From Mariniphaga sp040772505 (GTDB taxonomy: Bacteria > Bacteroidota > Bacteroidia > Bacteroidales > Prolixibacteraceae): 64,000 bases of DNA. The notes beneath the pieces were generated by a model. The model had not been told where the DNA came from. It saw only the letters and a list, made by a program, of their open reading frames with translations, and ran no database searches. Location: the NCBI GenBank assembly GCA_040772505.1, contig JAXGYA010000004.1, forward strand, positions 124,001-188,000, read 5' to 3'. This document shows, one piece after another, positions 16,708-25,398 of the stretch. Both the position numbers and the translations under genes were made by a program. How positions within the stretch are numbered: the first letter of the stretch is position 1; each line of letters opens with the position of its first letter.

Positions 16708-17292
16708 ATGGCATTTACACTTGAGATAGGAGAAAAAGCAATCGATTTTAACCTTCCGGCTACTGACGGAAAAAATTATACTCTTGAAAGTTTTAGCGAT
16801 TCAAAATTTCTGGTGATTTTTTTCACCTGCAACCACTGTCCGTATGTTACAGGCAGTGATGAGATTACGCGGCAGACCGCAGAGAGATTTCGTGAGCATG
16901 GTGTTGAGTTTGTGGGGATTAACTCCAACAGTGCCAATACTTACCCGGAAGATGATTTTGAACACATGAAAAAGCGCATGGAGAAGTTCAGTTTTCCATG
17001 GAAATATCTTCGGGATGAGTCTCAGGAGGTTGCCTTGGCATATGGCGCTTTGCGCACTCCACATTTTTATGTTTTTAATGAAAACAGGGAGTTGGTTTAT
17101 ACCGGAAGGGCACTTGATAATCCGCGCGACACATCAAAAATGACTGTAAACGATCTTGACAGGGCATTGGAAGAGCTGGTTTCAGGGGAGGAAATTTCCG
17201 TTCCGGTAACCAATCCCATCGGTTGCAATGTGAAATGGGAAGGCAAAGACAAAAAATGGATGCCCCCTGAAGCATGTGATTTGGTATTTTGA
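16708..17292 (+). CDS. Thioredoxin-like / AhpC-TSA family protein
   Basis: A 194-residue redoxin without signal peptide. The N-terminal AIDFNLPATDGKNYTLESF and the FFTCNHCPYVTGSD segment place a CxxC pair at Cys41-Cys44 in the usual thioredoxin-fold position; GINSNSANTYPEDDF and LAYGALRTPHFYVFNENREL with a cis-Pro follow. This combination matches the widespread redoxin family with CNHCPY motif, often linked to stress but with no fixed substrate. The C-terminus adds PVTNPIGCNVKWEGK with a further Cys. Monocistronic. Confidence 0.8.
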   Translation: MAFTLEIGEKAIDFNLPATDGKNYTLESFSDSKFLVIFFTCNHCPYVTGSDEITRQTAERFREHGVEFVGINSNSANTYPEDDFEHMKKRMEKFSFPWKYLRDESQEVALAYGALRTPHFYVFNENRELVYTGRALDNPRDTSKMTVNDLDRALEELVSGEEISVPVTNPIGCNVKWEGKDKKWMPPEACDLVF

Positions 17293-17336
17293 GTTTAACT
17301 TTTCAGCCGGTATCTGTTTTTAATTAATCTTTTTTG

Positions 17337-17344
17337 TAAGTTTG
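17337..17344 (+). promoter_or_regulatory. Promoter -7 box (TAAGTTTG) for the DUF1080 gene
   Basis: Exact TAnnTTTG match. Transcription would begin near 17351, so the ATG at 17353 would be almost leaderless and the ATG at 17377 is the better start. Confidence 0.5.
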
Positions 17345-17376
17345 TTTCACAAATGAAAATCAAACAAACTATTAAA

Positions 17377-18381
17377 ATGAAAAAGATATTTTTACTTCTC
17401 AGTGCGATTCTGGTTACTCTAAATTTTGCTGATGCACAACCTTCTCCCGGTGGTTTTTACGGAATGTGGTCTATTCATATTGAAAATGGAAGAGTTGGCT
17501 GGCTGAAAGTGTATGAAAACAATGGCGTTCTGGATGCTGATCTCCTCTGGCAGGGAGGAAGTGTTTTGCCGGTGCAAAGTGTTTTTTTACTTGATGAAGA
17601 CAATCTGGTGGTCATGCGTGCAGGTGAGGAAACACGTGCCGCTGCCGATGGACGGGAGAGAAAAGTGATAACTCCTCATCTGTTTGAGATTATCCGCAGC
17701 GGAGACCGGATTTCAGGAAAATCAATACAGCCCGCAAGAAACGGCATGCAGGTCAGTGTCGCGAAATTTTATGGATGGAAGCTTCCTAATGTGCCGCCGG
17801 CGCCCGACCTTTCAAAAGTAAAATATGGCAAACCGGTAAATTTGTTTAACGGAAAAGACCTGACAGGCTGGAAACTTACCAATCCCGGGCAGGTGAACGG
17901 ATTTAAAGTGGTGAATGGAGTACTTGTAAATGATCCGGTGCAGCAGGAAGGCAAAAGGATTTCCTATGGAAATATCCGAACCGAACAGGAGTTTGAAGAT
18001 TTTAACCTGACGTTGGAGGTGAATGTTCCGGAAGGGAGCAACAGTGGTGTTTATCTGCGCGGCATGTATGAAATTCAGGTGATGGATTCCTATGGGAAAG
18101 AAACCGATTCCCACAACATGGGAGCAGTTTATAGCCGGATAAAGCCCTCAACTGCTGCCGAAAAACCGGCAGGGCAATGGCAAACCATGGACATAACCCT
18201 TTGCGATCGTCATATTACAGTAAAGCTAAACGGAACAACCATCATTGACAATCAGCCCGTTTACGGTCCGACAGGAGGCGCTTTAAGCGGTGATGTGCTG
18301 GCGCCCGGACCAATTTACCTGCAGGGCGACCACGGAAAGGTATCTTACCGAAATATGGTTCTCAAGCCCATTGAAAAGTAA
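17377..18381 (+). CDS. Secreted DUF1080 (3-keto-glycoside hydrolase-like) protein
   Basis: Exported protein of 334 residues from the chosen ATG. The signal peptide is MKKIFLLLSAILVTLNFADAQ (split at about residue 21). An N-terminal beta domain (GFYGMWSIHIENGRVGW through VAKFYGWKLP) precedes a C-terminal concanavalin-like DUF1080 domain beginning VNLFNGKDLTGWKL and containing GSNSGVYLRGMYEIQVMDSYG and MDITLCDRHITVKLNGTTI. DUF1080 proteins are linked to hydrolysis of 3-keto-disaccharides in partnership with Gfo/Idh/MocA dehydrogenases, two of which lie 2.4-7 kb downstream. An in-frame ATG at 17353 is the alternative start. Periplasmic or surface location inferred. Confidence 0.8.
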   Translation: MKKIFLLLSAILVTLNFADAQPSPGGFYGMWSIHIENGRVGWLKVYENNGVLDADLLWQGGSVLPVQSVFLLDEDNLVVMRAGEETRAAADGRERKVITPHLFEIIRSGDRISGKSIQPARNGMQVSVAKFYGWKLPNVPPAPDLSKVKYGKPVNLFNGKDLTGWKLTNPGQVNGFKVVNGVLVNDPVQQEGKRISYGNIRTEQEFEDFNLTLEVNVPEGSNSGVYLRGMYEIQVMDSYGKETDSHNMGAVYSRIKPSTAAEKPAGQWQTMDITLCDRHITVKLNGTTIIDNQPVYGPTGGALSGDVLAPGPIYLQGDHGKVSYRNMVLKPIEK

Positions 18382-18434
18382 GTAATACAGTCGGATTAAT
18401 TTTCTTGACTTTTTTGAAAAAGCTCAGGAACCGG

Positions 18435-19397
18435 TTAGGCTATTGTTTCCTTTAGAATTAGCCATGTAATATAGCCTAAGTATATAAGAAGAAGGATTGC
18501 CGCTTCTCCCCGGTCCAGCCTGTATTTTCTCCCGGTAAACACAAAAACTAACAAGAGAATTGTGCCTGCGGCTAAAAGATAAAAGTCAGAATTAAAAGCT
18601 TTATTGTATGCAATTGGGCTAACTACGGAACCTGTTCCCAAAATCAGAAAAATATTGAAAATATTGGAGCCAATAATGTTTCCAACGGCAATTTCTGGGT
18701 TTTTCTTCATTGCGGCTACAACGGAAGTTGCCAATTCCGGAAGTGATGTTCCCACAGCGATGATGGTGAATCCGATAATTTTTTCGCTGATGCCGATGAA
18801 TTGTGCCAGTTTAACAGCATTGTCAACAACGAGCTTCCCGCCAACAATCAAGGCAGCAAGCCCAGTAATAACAATTAAACCTGCCTTGTATGCCGGAATC
18901 TGACTGACAGTAAATTTTTCAACAGGACGTTTTTTCTTTGACATATGGAAAACATATACTAAAAACCCCAAAAAAAAAAGAAGTAGTATCAGTCCGTCAA
19001 TTCTGGATATAACCGGTTTGTCAACTAAGAAAAAATTGTTGGCAAGAAAAAACAAAATTATTGCCGCAAGCAATGAGAGGGGAATCTCTATCCGGATTGT
19101 GCTTTTCTCAACCGTTAGCGGAAATATTAGTCCGGAAATACCCAGAATTAAAAACAGATTGGCAATATTACTGCCCATAACGTTTCCTAATACAATATCA
19201 TTAAGTTGCTCTGCAGAAGCGATAACTGATACCACCAGCTCAGGTGCGGAAGTGCCAAAAGCAACGATGGTGAGTCCAATAACCAAATCAGAAACCCTGT
19301 ATCTCTTTGCCAGAACAGATGAGCCGTTTACCAGCCAGCCGGCACCCTTAATCAATATCCAAAGACCAATAATTAGAAGCAGACTGTTTAGCCACAT
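18435..19397 (-). CDS. Sodium/calcium exchanger family antiporter (CaCA)
   Basis: Inner-membrane cation/Ca2+ antiporter. About ten hydrophobic segments in 320 residues carry the two alpha-repeats: GTSAPELVVS with GSNIANLFLILG in the first half and GTSLPELATS with GSNIFNIFLILGTG in the second, the ion-binding helices of the YrbG/CaCA family. The ATG at 19397 (MWLNSLLLIIG) directly precedes the first helix; the frame is open to a TTG at 19451 but that adds a non-conserved stretch. Divergent from the LacI-type regulator, with the palindrome at 19551 between them. Confidence 0.9.
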   Translation of the reverse strand: MWLNSLLLIIGLWILIKGAGWLVNGSSVLAKRYRVSDLVIGLTIVAFGTSAPELVVSVIASAEQLNDIVLGNVMGSNIANLFLILGISGLIFPLTVEKSTIRIEIPLSLLAAIILFFLANNFFLVDKPVISRIDGLILLLFFLGFLVYVFHMSKKKRPVEKFTVSQIPAYKAGLIVITGLAALIVGGKLVVDNAVKLAQFIGISEKIIGFTIIAVGTSLPELATSVVAAMKKNPEIAVGNIIGSNIFNIFLILGTGSVVSPIAYNKAFNSDFYLLAAGTILLLVFVFTGRKYRLDRGEAAILLLIYLGYITWLILKETIA

Positions 19398-19550
19398 ATT
19401 CAAAATATTTCGACAAAAAAACAAATATTCAGTGAATAACCCAAACGGCAAATTTCAGGCTGTTAGATTTTTTTAAATATTCTATTTATCAAAAAATAAC
19501 TGAATATTAACAGGTTAAATTGTTTTTGAATTTGGAATTAACTCTTTATT

Positions 19551-19566
19551 GTGTGTGCGCACACAC
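19551..19566. promoter_or_regulatory. Perfect 16-bp palindrome, candidate LacI-family operator
   Basis: GTGTGTGCGCACACAC is its own reverse complement over 16 bases with a CG-containing centre, as in many LacI-family operators. It ends 6 bases before the -33 element of the promoter at 19573-19603 and 59 bases before the GTG of the LacI-type gene, an ideal place for autoregulation. Alternating purine-pyrimidine sequence could also adopt unusual DNA structure, so function is inferred. Confidence 0.6.
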
Positions 19567-19572
19567 TTTTCT

Positions 19573-19603
19573 TTTGCATTTGAAAACCATTTCATTACAT
19601 TTG
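19573..19603 (+). promoter_or_regulatory. Bacteroidota promoter of the amino-sugar operon
   Basis: TTTG (19573-19576), a 19-base spacer, and TACATTTG (19596-19603) match both halves of the Bacteroidota housekeeping promoter. Predicted transcription start is near 19610, about 16 bases before the GTG start of the regulator gene. Confidence 0.75.
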
Positions 19604-19625
19604 GGAAAAAATTAGCTTTTTTAGG

Positions 19626-20717
19626 GTGAAGAGAAAAAAAATAACCATTCAGGATGTGGCCCAATATGCAAAGGTGTCGGCAGGAACTGTTGACAGGGTC
19701 ATTCATAATCGCGGACGGGTATCATCAGAGAAAAAGAAAAAAGTAATTGATGCCATTGAAAAGCTGAATTTTAATCCGAACATCCTTGCTCGCACTTTGG
19801 CGCTTGGAAGCCAGTTTTTGGTTTGCATTCTCATTCCGTCAGCTCCTGTGCCGGGGCATTATTGGTATTTGCCGCTTCAGGGTTTTAAAACTGCTGCTGC
19901 TCAATACAAAGATTACGGGATAACCCTTGAATACTTTTTTTATGATTTGTTTGACGAGATTTCTTTCATAAATCAGGCTGAGAAGATTTTGCAATTAACC
20001 CCTGATGGTGTTGTTTTTGCGCCGCTTTTCCTTCAGGAAAGCTACTTTTTTGGCGAGAAATTAAAAAGCCGGAATATTCCCTATGTGTTTATTGATGCAG
20101 ACCTTCCCAACGGGGATAGCCTCTCCTATGTTGGTCCGGAAGTGGAGCAAAGCGCCTATATTGCAGGAAAATTGCTGTGTTCAACCCTGCCGCATGAAGC
20201 GGAGATTTTGATGGTCAATATGGTTAAGGGGTTTGAAAATGCTTCGGCGCTTCAGCGGATGGAGAAAGGGTTCAGAGCGTTTTTCAGTCAACATGCTCCT
20301 GAAAGAGAAAAATTGATTCATACGTTAACCATTCACTCAATTGAAAGAGAAGATGTGTTCAGAGAGCTGACCGGATACTATTCGAAAAATTCCGGGATAA
20401 AGGGAGTATTTGTTACCAATTCAAGAGCATCTTTTTTATCTGAATTCCATCGGGGAAAAGCATTGAACATCCGGCTTATTGGCTTTGATTTGGTTGAAGG
20501 AAATATTGAACATCTGAAAAACGGCGGAATAGATTATATTATTTCTCAAAGTCCGGTGCAGCAAGGGAAACGCGCCGTCAAAACACTTTTTGAATTCTTT
20601 GTATATGGGAAAACGCCCGAAAAAATTCAGCACGTTCCACTGGATGTCATCATCCGTGAAAATGTAGATTTCTATATGCAATTCAATGGTCAGAATTTAA
20701 ATGGATATCAAGAATAA
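19626..20717 (+). CDS. LacI-family transcriptional regulator
   Basis: A 363-residue regulator. The N-terminal helix-turn-helix (ITIQDVAQYAKVSAGTVDRV with hinge HNRGRVSSEKKKKVIDAIEKL) is followed by a periplasmic-binding-protein-like sensor domain with VCILIPSAPVPGHYW, GVVFAPLFLQES, YVGPEVEQSAYIAGK and GVFVTNSRASF. The TVDRVIHNRG form is common in regulators of sugar pathways. GTG start, 22 bases after the promoter -7 box. It leads the operon with the Gfo/Idh/MocA gene starting 20 bases later; the inducer is probably a sugar or amino-sugar intermediate of that pathway (inference). Confidence 0.9.
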   Translation: MKRKKITIQDVAQYAKVSAGTVDRVIHNRGRVSSEKKKKVIDAIEKLNFNPNILARTLALGSQFLVCILIPSAPVPGHYWYLPLQGFKTAAAQYKDYGITLEYFFYDLFDEISFINQAEKILQLTPDGVVFAPLFLQESYFFGEKLKSRNIPYVFIDADLPNGDSLSYVGPEVEQSAYIAGKLLCSTLPHEAEILMVNMVKGFENASALQRMEKGFRAFFSQHAPEREKLIHTLTIHSIEREDVFRELTGYYSKNSGIKGVFVTNSRASFLSEFHRGKALNIRLIGFDLVEGNIEHLKNGGIDYIISQSPVQQGKRAVKTLFEFFVYGKTPEKIQHVPLDVIIRENVDFYMQFNGQNLNGYQE

Positions 20718-20737
20718 CAACTGAAAAATAAGTAATT

Positions 20738-22090
20738 ATGAACAAAAGTAATGAATCAAGAAGGGATTTTATTAAAAAAACAGCCGGTGTCTCTGCCGGG
20801 CTGGTAGTCGGCGGAGTACTTCCGGGATTCAGTGCATCATCCTACAAGCGGATTCTCGGCGCTAATGAAATGCTCCGTGTATCGGTGATGGGTGTAAATT
20901 CCCGTGGAAATGCACTGGCAAAGAACTTCGCTTTTCAGGAAAATTGTGAGGTAATCCACATTTGCGATGTGGACTCACGCGCCACAGAAAAGTGCATTGC
21001 TGCTGTTGAGAAAGTGCAGAACAAAAAGCCTGCTGGCTTCGTAGATATCAGAAAATCACTGGAAAACAGAGATGTGGATATTCTGGTAGTTGCAGCTCCC
21101 GACCACTGGCATGCTCCTGCAGCGCTTATGGCTTTGCAGGCTGGCAAACATGTGTATCTGGAAAAACCTTGCAGTCATAGCCCGCGCGAAGGCGAAATAT
21201 TGATTGAAGCTGTAAAGAAGTACGGGAAATCCATACAAATGGGAAATCAGCGGCGCTCCTATCCCAATGTTGTGAAGGGAATTGAGGAGTTGAAAAATGG
21301 AATTATCGGAAGAGCATACTTTGGAAAAGGATGGTACACCAATAATCGGGGTCCCATTGGAGTGGGCAAAACTACACCCGTGCCCGACTGGCTCAACTGG
21401 GATCTTTGGCAGGGACCTGCTCCCCGGATGGTATACAAGGACAACATCGTCCACTATAACTGGCATTGGTTCTGGCATTGGGGAACCGGAGAAGCGCTGA
21501 ATAACGGAACACACATGATTGACCTGCTGCGATGGGGATTTGATGTTGATTATCCGGTTAAAGTCAGCTCCAATGGTGGGCGTTTCCGCTATAATGACGA
21601 CTGGGAAACTCCCGACACTCAGGTGATTAATCTCGATTTTAAGGAGGGAGTTTCCATGACTTGGGAAGGAAGAAGCTGCAATGGAAAGCCGATTGAAGGA
21701 AGCTCTGTGGGAGTTATTTTTTATGGAGAAGAGGGAAGTCTGTTTATTCCCGGAGGAGATCAGTACACAGTTTTTGATCTGGATAATAAAGTTGTGAAAG
21801 AGGTGAAAGGTTCAAAGGAGATTGATCCGCGTGATGCAGCCAATCCGTCAAGCCATATGGATGCCTTGCATATCCGTAACCTGTTTGATAATATTCGCTC
21901 GGGAGAGAGCCTTGTGGCTGATATTGATTCGGGACATAAAAGTACAGTGCTCGTGCAGTTAGGCAATATTGCCCAACGCGTTGGACATTCACTGGAAATC
22001 AATCCGGGAAACGGACATATAATTGGCGACAAAAAGGCGCAGAAGCTTTGGTCGCGGACTTATGAAAAGGGTTGGGAAATGAAATTGTAA
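20738..22090 (+). CDS. Tat-exported Gfo/Idh/MocA-family oxidoreductase
   Basis: NAD(P)-type oxidoreductase of 450 residues carrying a twin-arginine signal (ESRRDFIKKTAGVSAGLVVGG). The Rossmann part reads LRVSVMGVNSRGNALAKNF with HICDVDSR, then VAAPDHWHAPAALMALQAGKHVYLEKPCSH, the EKP catalytic motif of the family, and NQRRSYPNVVKGIEELKNG. The second domain contains NWHWFWHWGTGEALNNGTHMIDL. Exported members act on sugars in the periplasm with a tightly bound cofactor; some (GH109) are glycosidases. Which reaction applies here is not determinable. Second gene of the operon, 27 bases before the NagA-like gene. Confidence 0.88.
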   Translation: MNKSNESRRDFIKKTAGVSAGLVVGGVLPGFSASSYKRILGANEMLRVSVMGVNSRGNALAKNFAFQENCEVIHICDVDSRATEKCIAAVEKVQNKKPAGFVDIRKSLENRDVDILVVAAPDHWHAPAALMALQAGKHVYLEKPCSHSPREGEILIEAVKKYGKSIQMGNQRRSYPNVVKGIEELKNGIIGRAYFGKGWYTNNRGPIGVGKTTPVPDWLNWDLWQGPAPRMVYKDNIVHYNWHWFWHWGTGEALNNGTHMIDLLRWGFDVDYPVKVSSNGGRFRYNDDWETPDTQVINLDFKEGVSMTWEGRSCNGKPIEGSSVGVIFYGEEGSLFIPGGDQYTVFDLDNKVVKEVKGSKEIDPRDAANPSSHMDALHIRNLFDNIRSGESLVADIDSGHKSTVLVQLGNIAQRVGHSLEINPGNGHIIGDKKAQKLWSRTYEKGWEMKL

Positions 22091-22117
22091 AAATGGAAAT
22101 ATTTAAAACAACTGAAT

Positions 22118-23359
22118 ATGAAGTCTAAAACAGTTCAATTTTTAAAAAGAAGTATTCTTCTCTTTATTTTAATTTTTTTCGGGATACATGAAATGAAAGC
22201 GCAAATTATTGAAGGAATTCATTACTATACCGGTCAGCCGGTACAGGTTAAAATCAATAATGGAATTATTGAAGAGATTACGGTTACCGATAAAACCATT
22301 GGTGAAAATCCTATTTACATTGCACCCGGTCTTTTTGACAATCAAGTCAATGGGTTTGCAGGTGTCTCTTTTGCTCTTGGCGACAGTGATCTCACGCCCG
22401 AAGGAATCGAAAAAGCAACCGTTGAATTGTGGAAAAAGGGAGTTACAACCTATCTTCCCACTCTAACAACCAACAGCATTGAGGTGCTTACCCGCAACTT
22501 CAGGCTTCTGTCTAAAGCAGTGGATGATGAAAAACTATTGGGTTCAATACCCGGCTTTCATCTTGAGGGACCATACATTAATCCGGAAGACGGCTACCGG
22601 GGTGCCCATCCGTTAAAATTTGTCAAATTACCCGATTGGGATGAATTTATGAAGCTACATGAAGCATCCGGAAGAAATATTTTACAGATTACAATAGCAC
22701 CCGAGATGGAAGGGGCATTGAATTTCATTACTAAGTGTAGTCAGAATGGGATCGGGGTAGCATTGGGACACCACAATGCCGATATGGAAACGGTTAGGGC
22801 TGCTATCGACAGAGGAGCAAAAATTGCAACTCATCTTGGGAATGGTGCCGCAAACATGATTAACCGGCATTACAATCCATTTTGGTCACAATTGTCAGAC
22901 GACAGGCTGAGTGTTAGTATTATCTGCGACAGTTTTCATTTGCTGCCTGAAGAGATAAAAGTCTTTTTCAAAGTTAAGGGAGTTGAAAAAACGATAATTA
23001 CATCTGATGTTACGCATTATGCAGCATTAGAGCCGGGTGAATATAAAACATCTACCGGGGAGACTGTGGAACTGACACCTGAAGGATTGTTGCACTACCC
23101 TGCACAAAAAGTATTGTATGGCTCGGCATCTCCAATTACCAAAGGGGTTGGATATGTGATGAAGGTTACCGGATGCACTTTAGGTGAAGCTGTTCAGATG
23201 GCAAGCACCAATCCGGCACGACTGTACAATTTGAATGACCGCGGTACTCTGGAGCCCGGGAAGCGGGCAGACATTATTTTGTTCACCCTGAAAGATTATC
23301 AGGTAGATGTTCAAAAAACCTGGGTGAAAGGGAATTTGGTTTATGAAAATTTAAAATAA
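22118..23359 (+). CDS. nagA: NagA-like N-acetylglucosamine-6-phosphate deacetylase with a signal peptide
   Basis: Amidohydrolase expected to remove the acetyl group from an N-acetyl amino sugar. The 413-residue protein keeps the NagA framework: APGLFDNQVNGF, FHLEGPYINP (metal ligand Glu150), GVALGHHNAD (His218), ATHLGNG (His239) and IITSDVTHY (catalytic Asp297). Two features are odd. A hydrophobic export signal (about residues 10-28, ending MKAQ) precedes the enzyme, and the phosphate-contact segment normally HLFNAM or HLYNAM is HLGNGAAN. It may act outside the cytoplasm and possibly on an unphosphorylated sugar. It sits 4 bases before the Nramp-fold gene. Confidence 0.82.
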   Translation: MKSKTVQFLKRSILLFILIFFGIHEMKAQIIEGIHYYTGQPVQVKINNGIIEEITVTDKTIGENPIYIAPGLFDNQVNGFAGVSFALGDSDLTPEGIEKATVELWKKGVTTYLPTLTTNSIEVLTRNFRLLSKAVDDEKLLGSIPGFHLEGPYINPEDGYRGAHPLKFVKLPDWDEFMKLHEASGRNILQITIAPEMEGALNFITKCSQNGIGVALGHHNADMETVRAAIDRGAKIATHLGNGAANMINRHYNPFWSQLSDDRLSVSIICDSFHLLPEEIKVFFKVKGVEKTIITSDVTHYAALEPGEYKTSTGETVELTPEGLLHYPAQKVLYGSASPITKGVGYVMKVTGCTLGEAVQMASTNPARLYNLNDRGTLEPGKRADIILFTLKDYQVDVQKTWVKGNLVYENLK

Positions 23360-23363
23360 AAAC

Positions 23364-24599
23364 ATGAATAAAACCTTTAAAAAAATAGCTGTCGGTCTTG
23401 CGGCAGTTGGCCCCGGACTGTTCCTGATCGGTTATAATATCGGTACAGGTAGCGTCACAACAATGGCAAAAACAGGTGCTGAACACGGAATGGAGTTGTT
23501 CTGGGCGCTTGTATTGTCATGTGTTTTCACCTTTGTTTTAATGGTAGCCTATGGAAAAGTAACTCTTGTTTCAGGTAAAACCGCCCTTAATTTTATTAAA
23601 AGTGAGTTTAGTTTTGGCTGGATTCTGGCACTTTATATTTTAATTGCACTGATAATTGGCGAGTTGCTTGCCCTCATTGGCGTAATGGGAATAGTTGCCG
23701 ATTTGGCTCAGGAAGGTATCCGGCTAATAACAAACGACGTGCTAATCAATCGGTTTTGGATAATTTTGGTGCTTGTTGCCGGGCTTTATGTGTTGCTTTG
23801 GTTAGGGCAATATAAGACTTTTGAAAAAGTGCTCACCTTTTTTGTGATTTTTATGGGGCTCTCTTTTATTGTGGTGTTTTTTATGGTTAAGCCCGATTTC
23901 AGTGCAATTGCCAAAGGTTTGGTTCCCAGAATTCCTGATACTCCCGGCGCAATGGGGCTCATCGCTGCCATTGCTGGAACTACCTGTTCTGCAGCCGTTT
24001 TTATTATGCGAAGTACGGTGGTTGCAGAAAAAGGGTGGGGCATCAATAATCTGAAAGATGAAAAAAGAGACTCTTTTGTTTCGGCAACAGTCATGCTGCT
24101 TTTGAGTGGTGTGATTATGGCTGTCTCTGCCGGAACGCTGCATGTGATGGGAATGACCCTTGAAAACACAGTGGAAATGATTGCTCTTTTTACACCGCTT
24201 GGAGGGAAAGCCGCCGCATTTATCCTGATTTTGGGAATTGTTGGCGCAGGCATTTCCACTATTTTCCCCATTGTATTGATTGCTCCCTGGCTGATTTCCG
24301 ACTATTCGGGAAAACCGCGAAACATCCATTCAACACAGTCGAGGGTATTAATTTTTGTAGCCATGCTGTTTGCTTTTGGTACCGTTTTCCTGGAACAAAG
24401 ACCGCCGGCTCTAATGATCTTTTCACAGGCATTTCAGGCAGTGATTTTGCCCGCAGTTGCAATCCCCGTACTTATTTTAATCAACAGGAAAACACTGATG
24501 GGTGAAAATAAAGCCAGTTTGAAAGAAAATATTGGAATTTGGGCAGTTGTACTCTTCTCATTTATGACCGCATATTTTGCTATTGTTGAACTATTTTAA
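23364..24599 (+). CDS. Nramp-fold membrane transporter lacking the metal-binding motifs
   Basis: A 411-residue inner-membrane protein with about eleven hydrophobic segments. The opening VGPGLFLIGYNIGTGSVTTMAKTGAEHG aligns with helix 1 of Nramp transporters, but the metal-coordinating DPGN is replaced by NIGTGS-type residues (25-30). In helix 6 the canonical MPHN region is replaced by AGTTCSAAVFIMRST (204-218). Without these residues Mn2+/Fe2+ transport is unlikely. It lies 4 bases after the NagA-like gene and 2 bases before nagB, so an organic substrate such as an amino sugar or its product is a reasonable guess. Confidence 0.82.
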   Translation: MNKTFKKIAVGLAAVGPGLFLIGYNIGTGSVTTMAKTGAEHGMELFWALVLSCVFTFVLMVAYGKVTLVSGKTALNFIKSEFSFGWILALYILIALIIGELLALIGVMGIVADLAQEGIRLITNDVLINRFWIILVLVAGLYVLLWLGQYKTFEKVLTFFVIFMGLSFIVVFFMVKPDFSAIAKGLVPRIPDTPGAMGLIAAIAGTTCSAAVFIMRSTVVAEKGWGINNLKDEKRDSFVSATVMLLLSGVIMAVSAGTLHVMGMTLENTVEMIALFTPLGGKAAAFILILGIVGAGISTIFPIVLIAPWLISDYSGKPRNIHSTQSRVLIFVAMLFAFGTVFLEQRPPALMIFSQAFQAVILPAVAIPVLILINRKTLMGENKASLKENIGIWAVVLFSFMTAYFAIVELF

Positions 24600-24601
24600 A
24601 A

Positions 24602-25375
24602 ATGAAAAAAATGAAAATTAAAGAATTTAAAAAAGATAATTTACAGGTGAAAGTTTTAGAATCAGCTGAAAAGCTGGGAGAATCTGCTGCAGTGTTTGTG
24701 GCAGCCAAACTTGGTGAAGCTATCTCAGAAAAAGGACATGCTAACCTGATTCTGGCTACCGGCGCATCGCAGTTTCAGTTTTTGGAACATTTGCAGAAGC
24801 TGGCAATCGAGTGGAACAAAATCAACGTTTTTCATTTGGATGAATATAAGGATTTGCCCGAATCACATCCGGCAAGCTTTCGTAAATATCTGAAAGAAAG
24901 GATAATAAACAACGTCCAGCCACTGCAGGCTCATTTTCTCAATGGAGATGCGGAAGATGCTGAGGCAGAGGCTTTAAGGTATGAAGCCCTACTGAAAGAG
25001 CATCCCATTGATATTGCCTGTATCGGAATCGGAGAAAACGGACACATTGCTTTCAACGATCCGCCTGTTGCCGATTTTAACGATCCAAAGCTTGTGAAAA
25101 TAGTAGAGCTTGATGAAGCTTGCCGTAAACAGCAGCTGGGAGAGGGGTGGTTCCCCACATTCGATGACGTGCCAACACATGCTATTACGCTCACCATCAC
25201 GGCAATAATGGGCTGCAAAACCATAAGTTGTGTAGTTCCCGATGAGCGGAAAGCAGAAGCTGTTTACAATACACTGAATGCAGAAATATCAACTGACTGT
25301 CCGGCAACTATTTTAAGACAACATCCTGACACAGTTTTATACCTTGATAAAGGTTCTGCGTCTAAACTGAGCTGA
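24602..25375 (+). CDS. nagB: Glucosamine-6-phosphate deaminase
   Basis: Isomerises and deaminates glucosamine-6-phosphate to fructose-6-phosphate and ammonia. The 257-residue cytoplasmic protein has the phosphate-loop LATGASQFQFL (51-61), the FHLDEY motif with catalytic Asp80, and GIGENGHIAFNDP (142-154) with Glu145 and His148, plus late THAITLTITAIM. No signal peptide, unlike the NagA-like partner. It begins 2 bases after the transporter stop and is followed by a hairpin that may end the first transcript. Confidence 0.9.
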   Translation: MKKMKIKEFKKDNLQVKVLESAEKLGESAAVFVAAKLGEAISEKGHANLILATGASQFQFLEHLQKLAIEWNKINVFHLDEYKDLPESHPASFRKYLKERIINNVQPLQAHFLNGDAEDAEAEALRYEALLKEHPIDIACIGIGENGHIAFNDPPVADFNDPKLVKIVELDEACRKQQLGEGWFPTFDDVPTHAITLTITAIMGCKTISCVVPDERKAEAVYNTLNAEISTDCPATILRQHPDTVLYLDKGSASKLS

Positions 25376-25398
25376 TTGCCAGGAGGCAAGTAATTTTT

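Noticed and set aside
23802..24329. Long minus-strand frames under the transporter gene
   Set aside because: They are antisense shadows of a hydrophobic coding sequence; the plus-strand gene explains the region completely.
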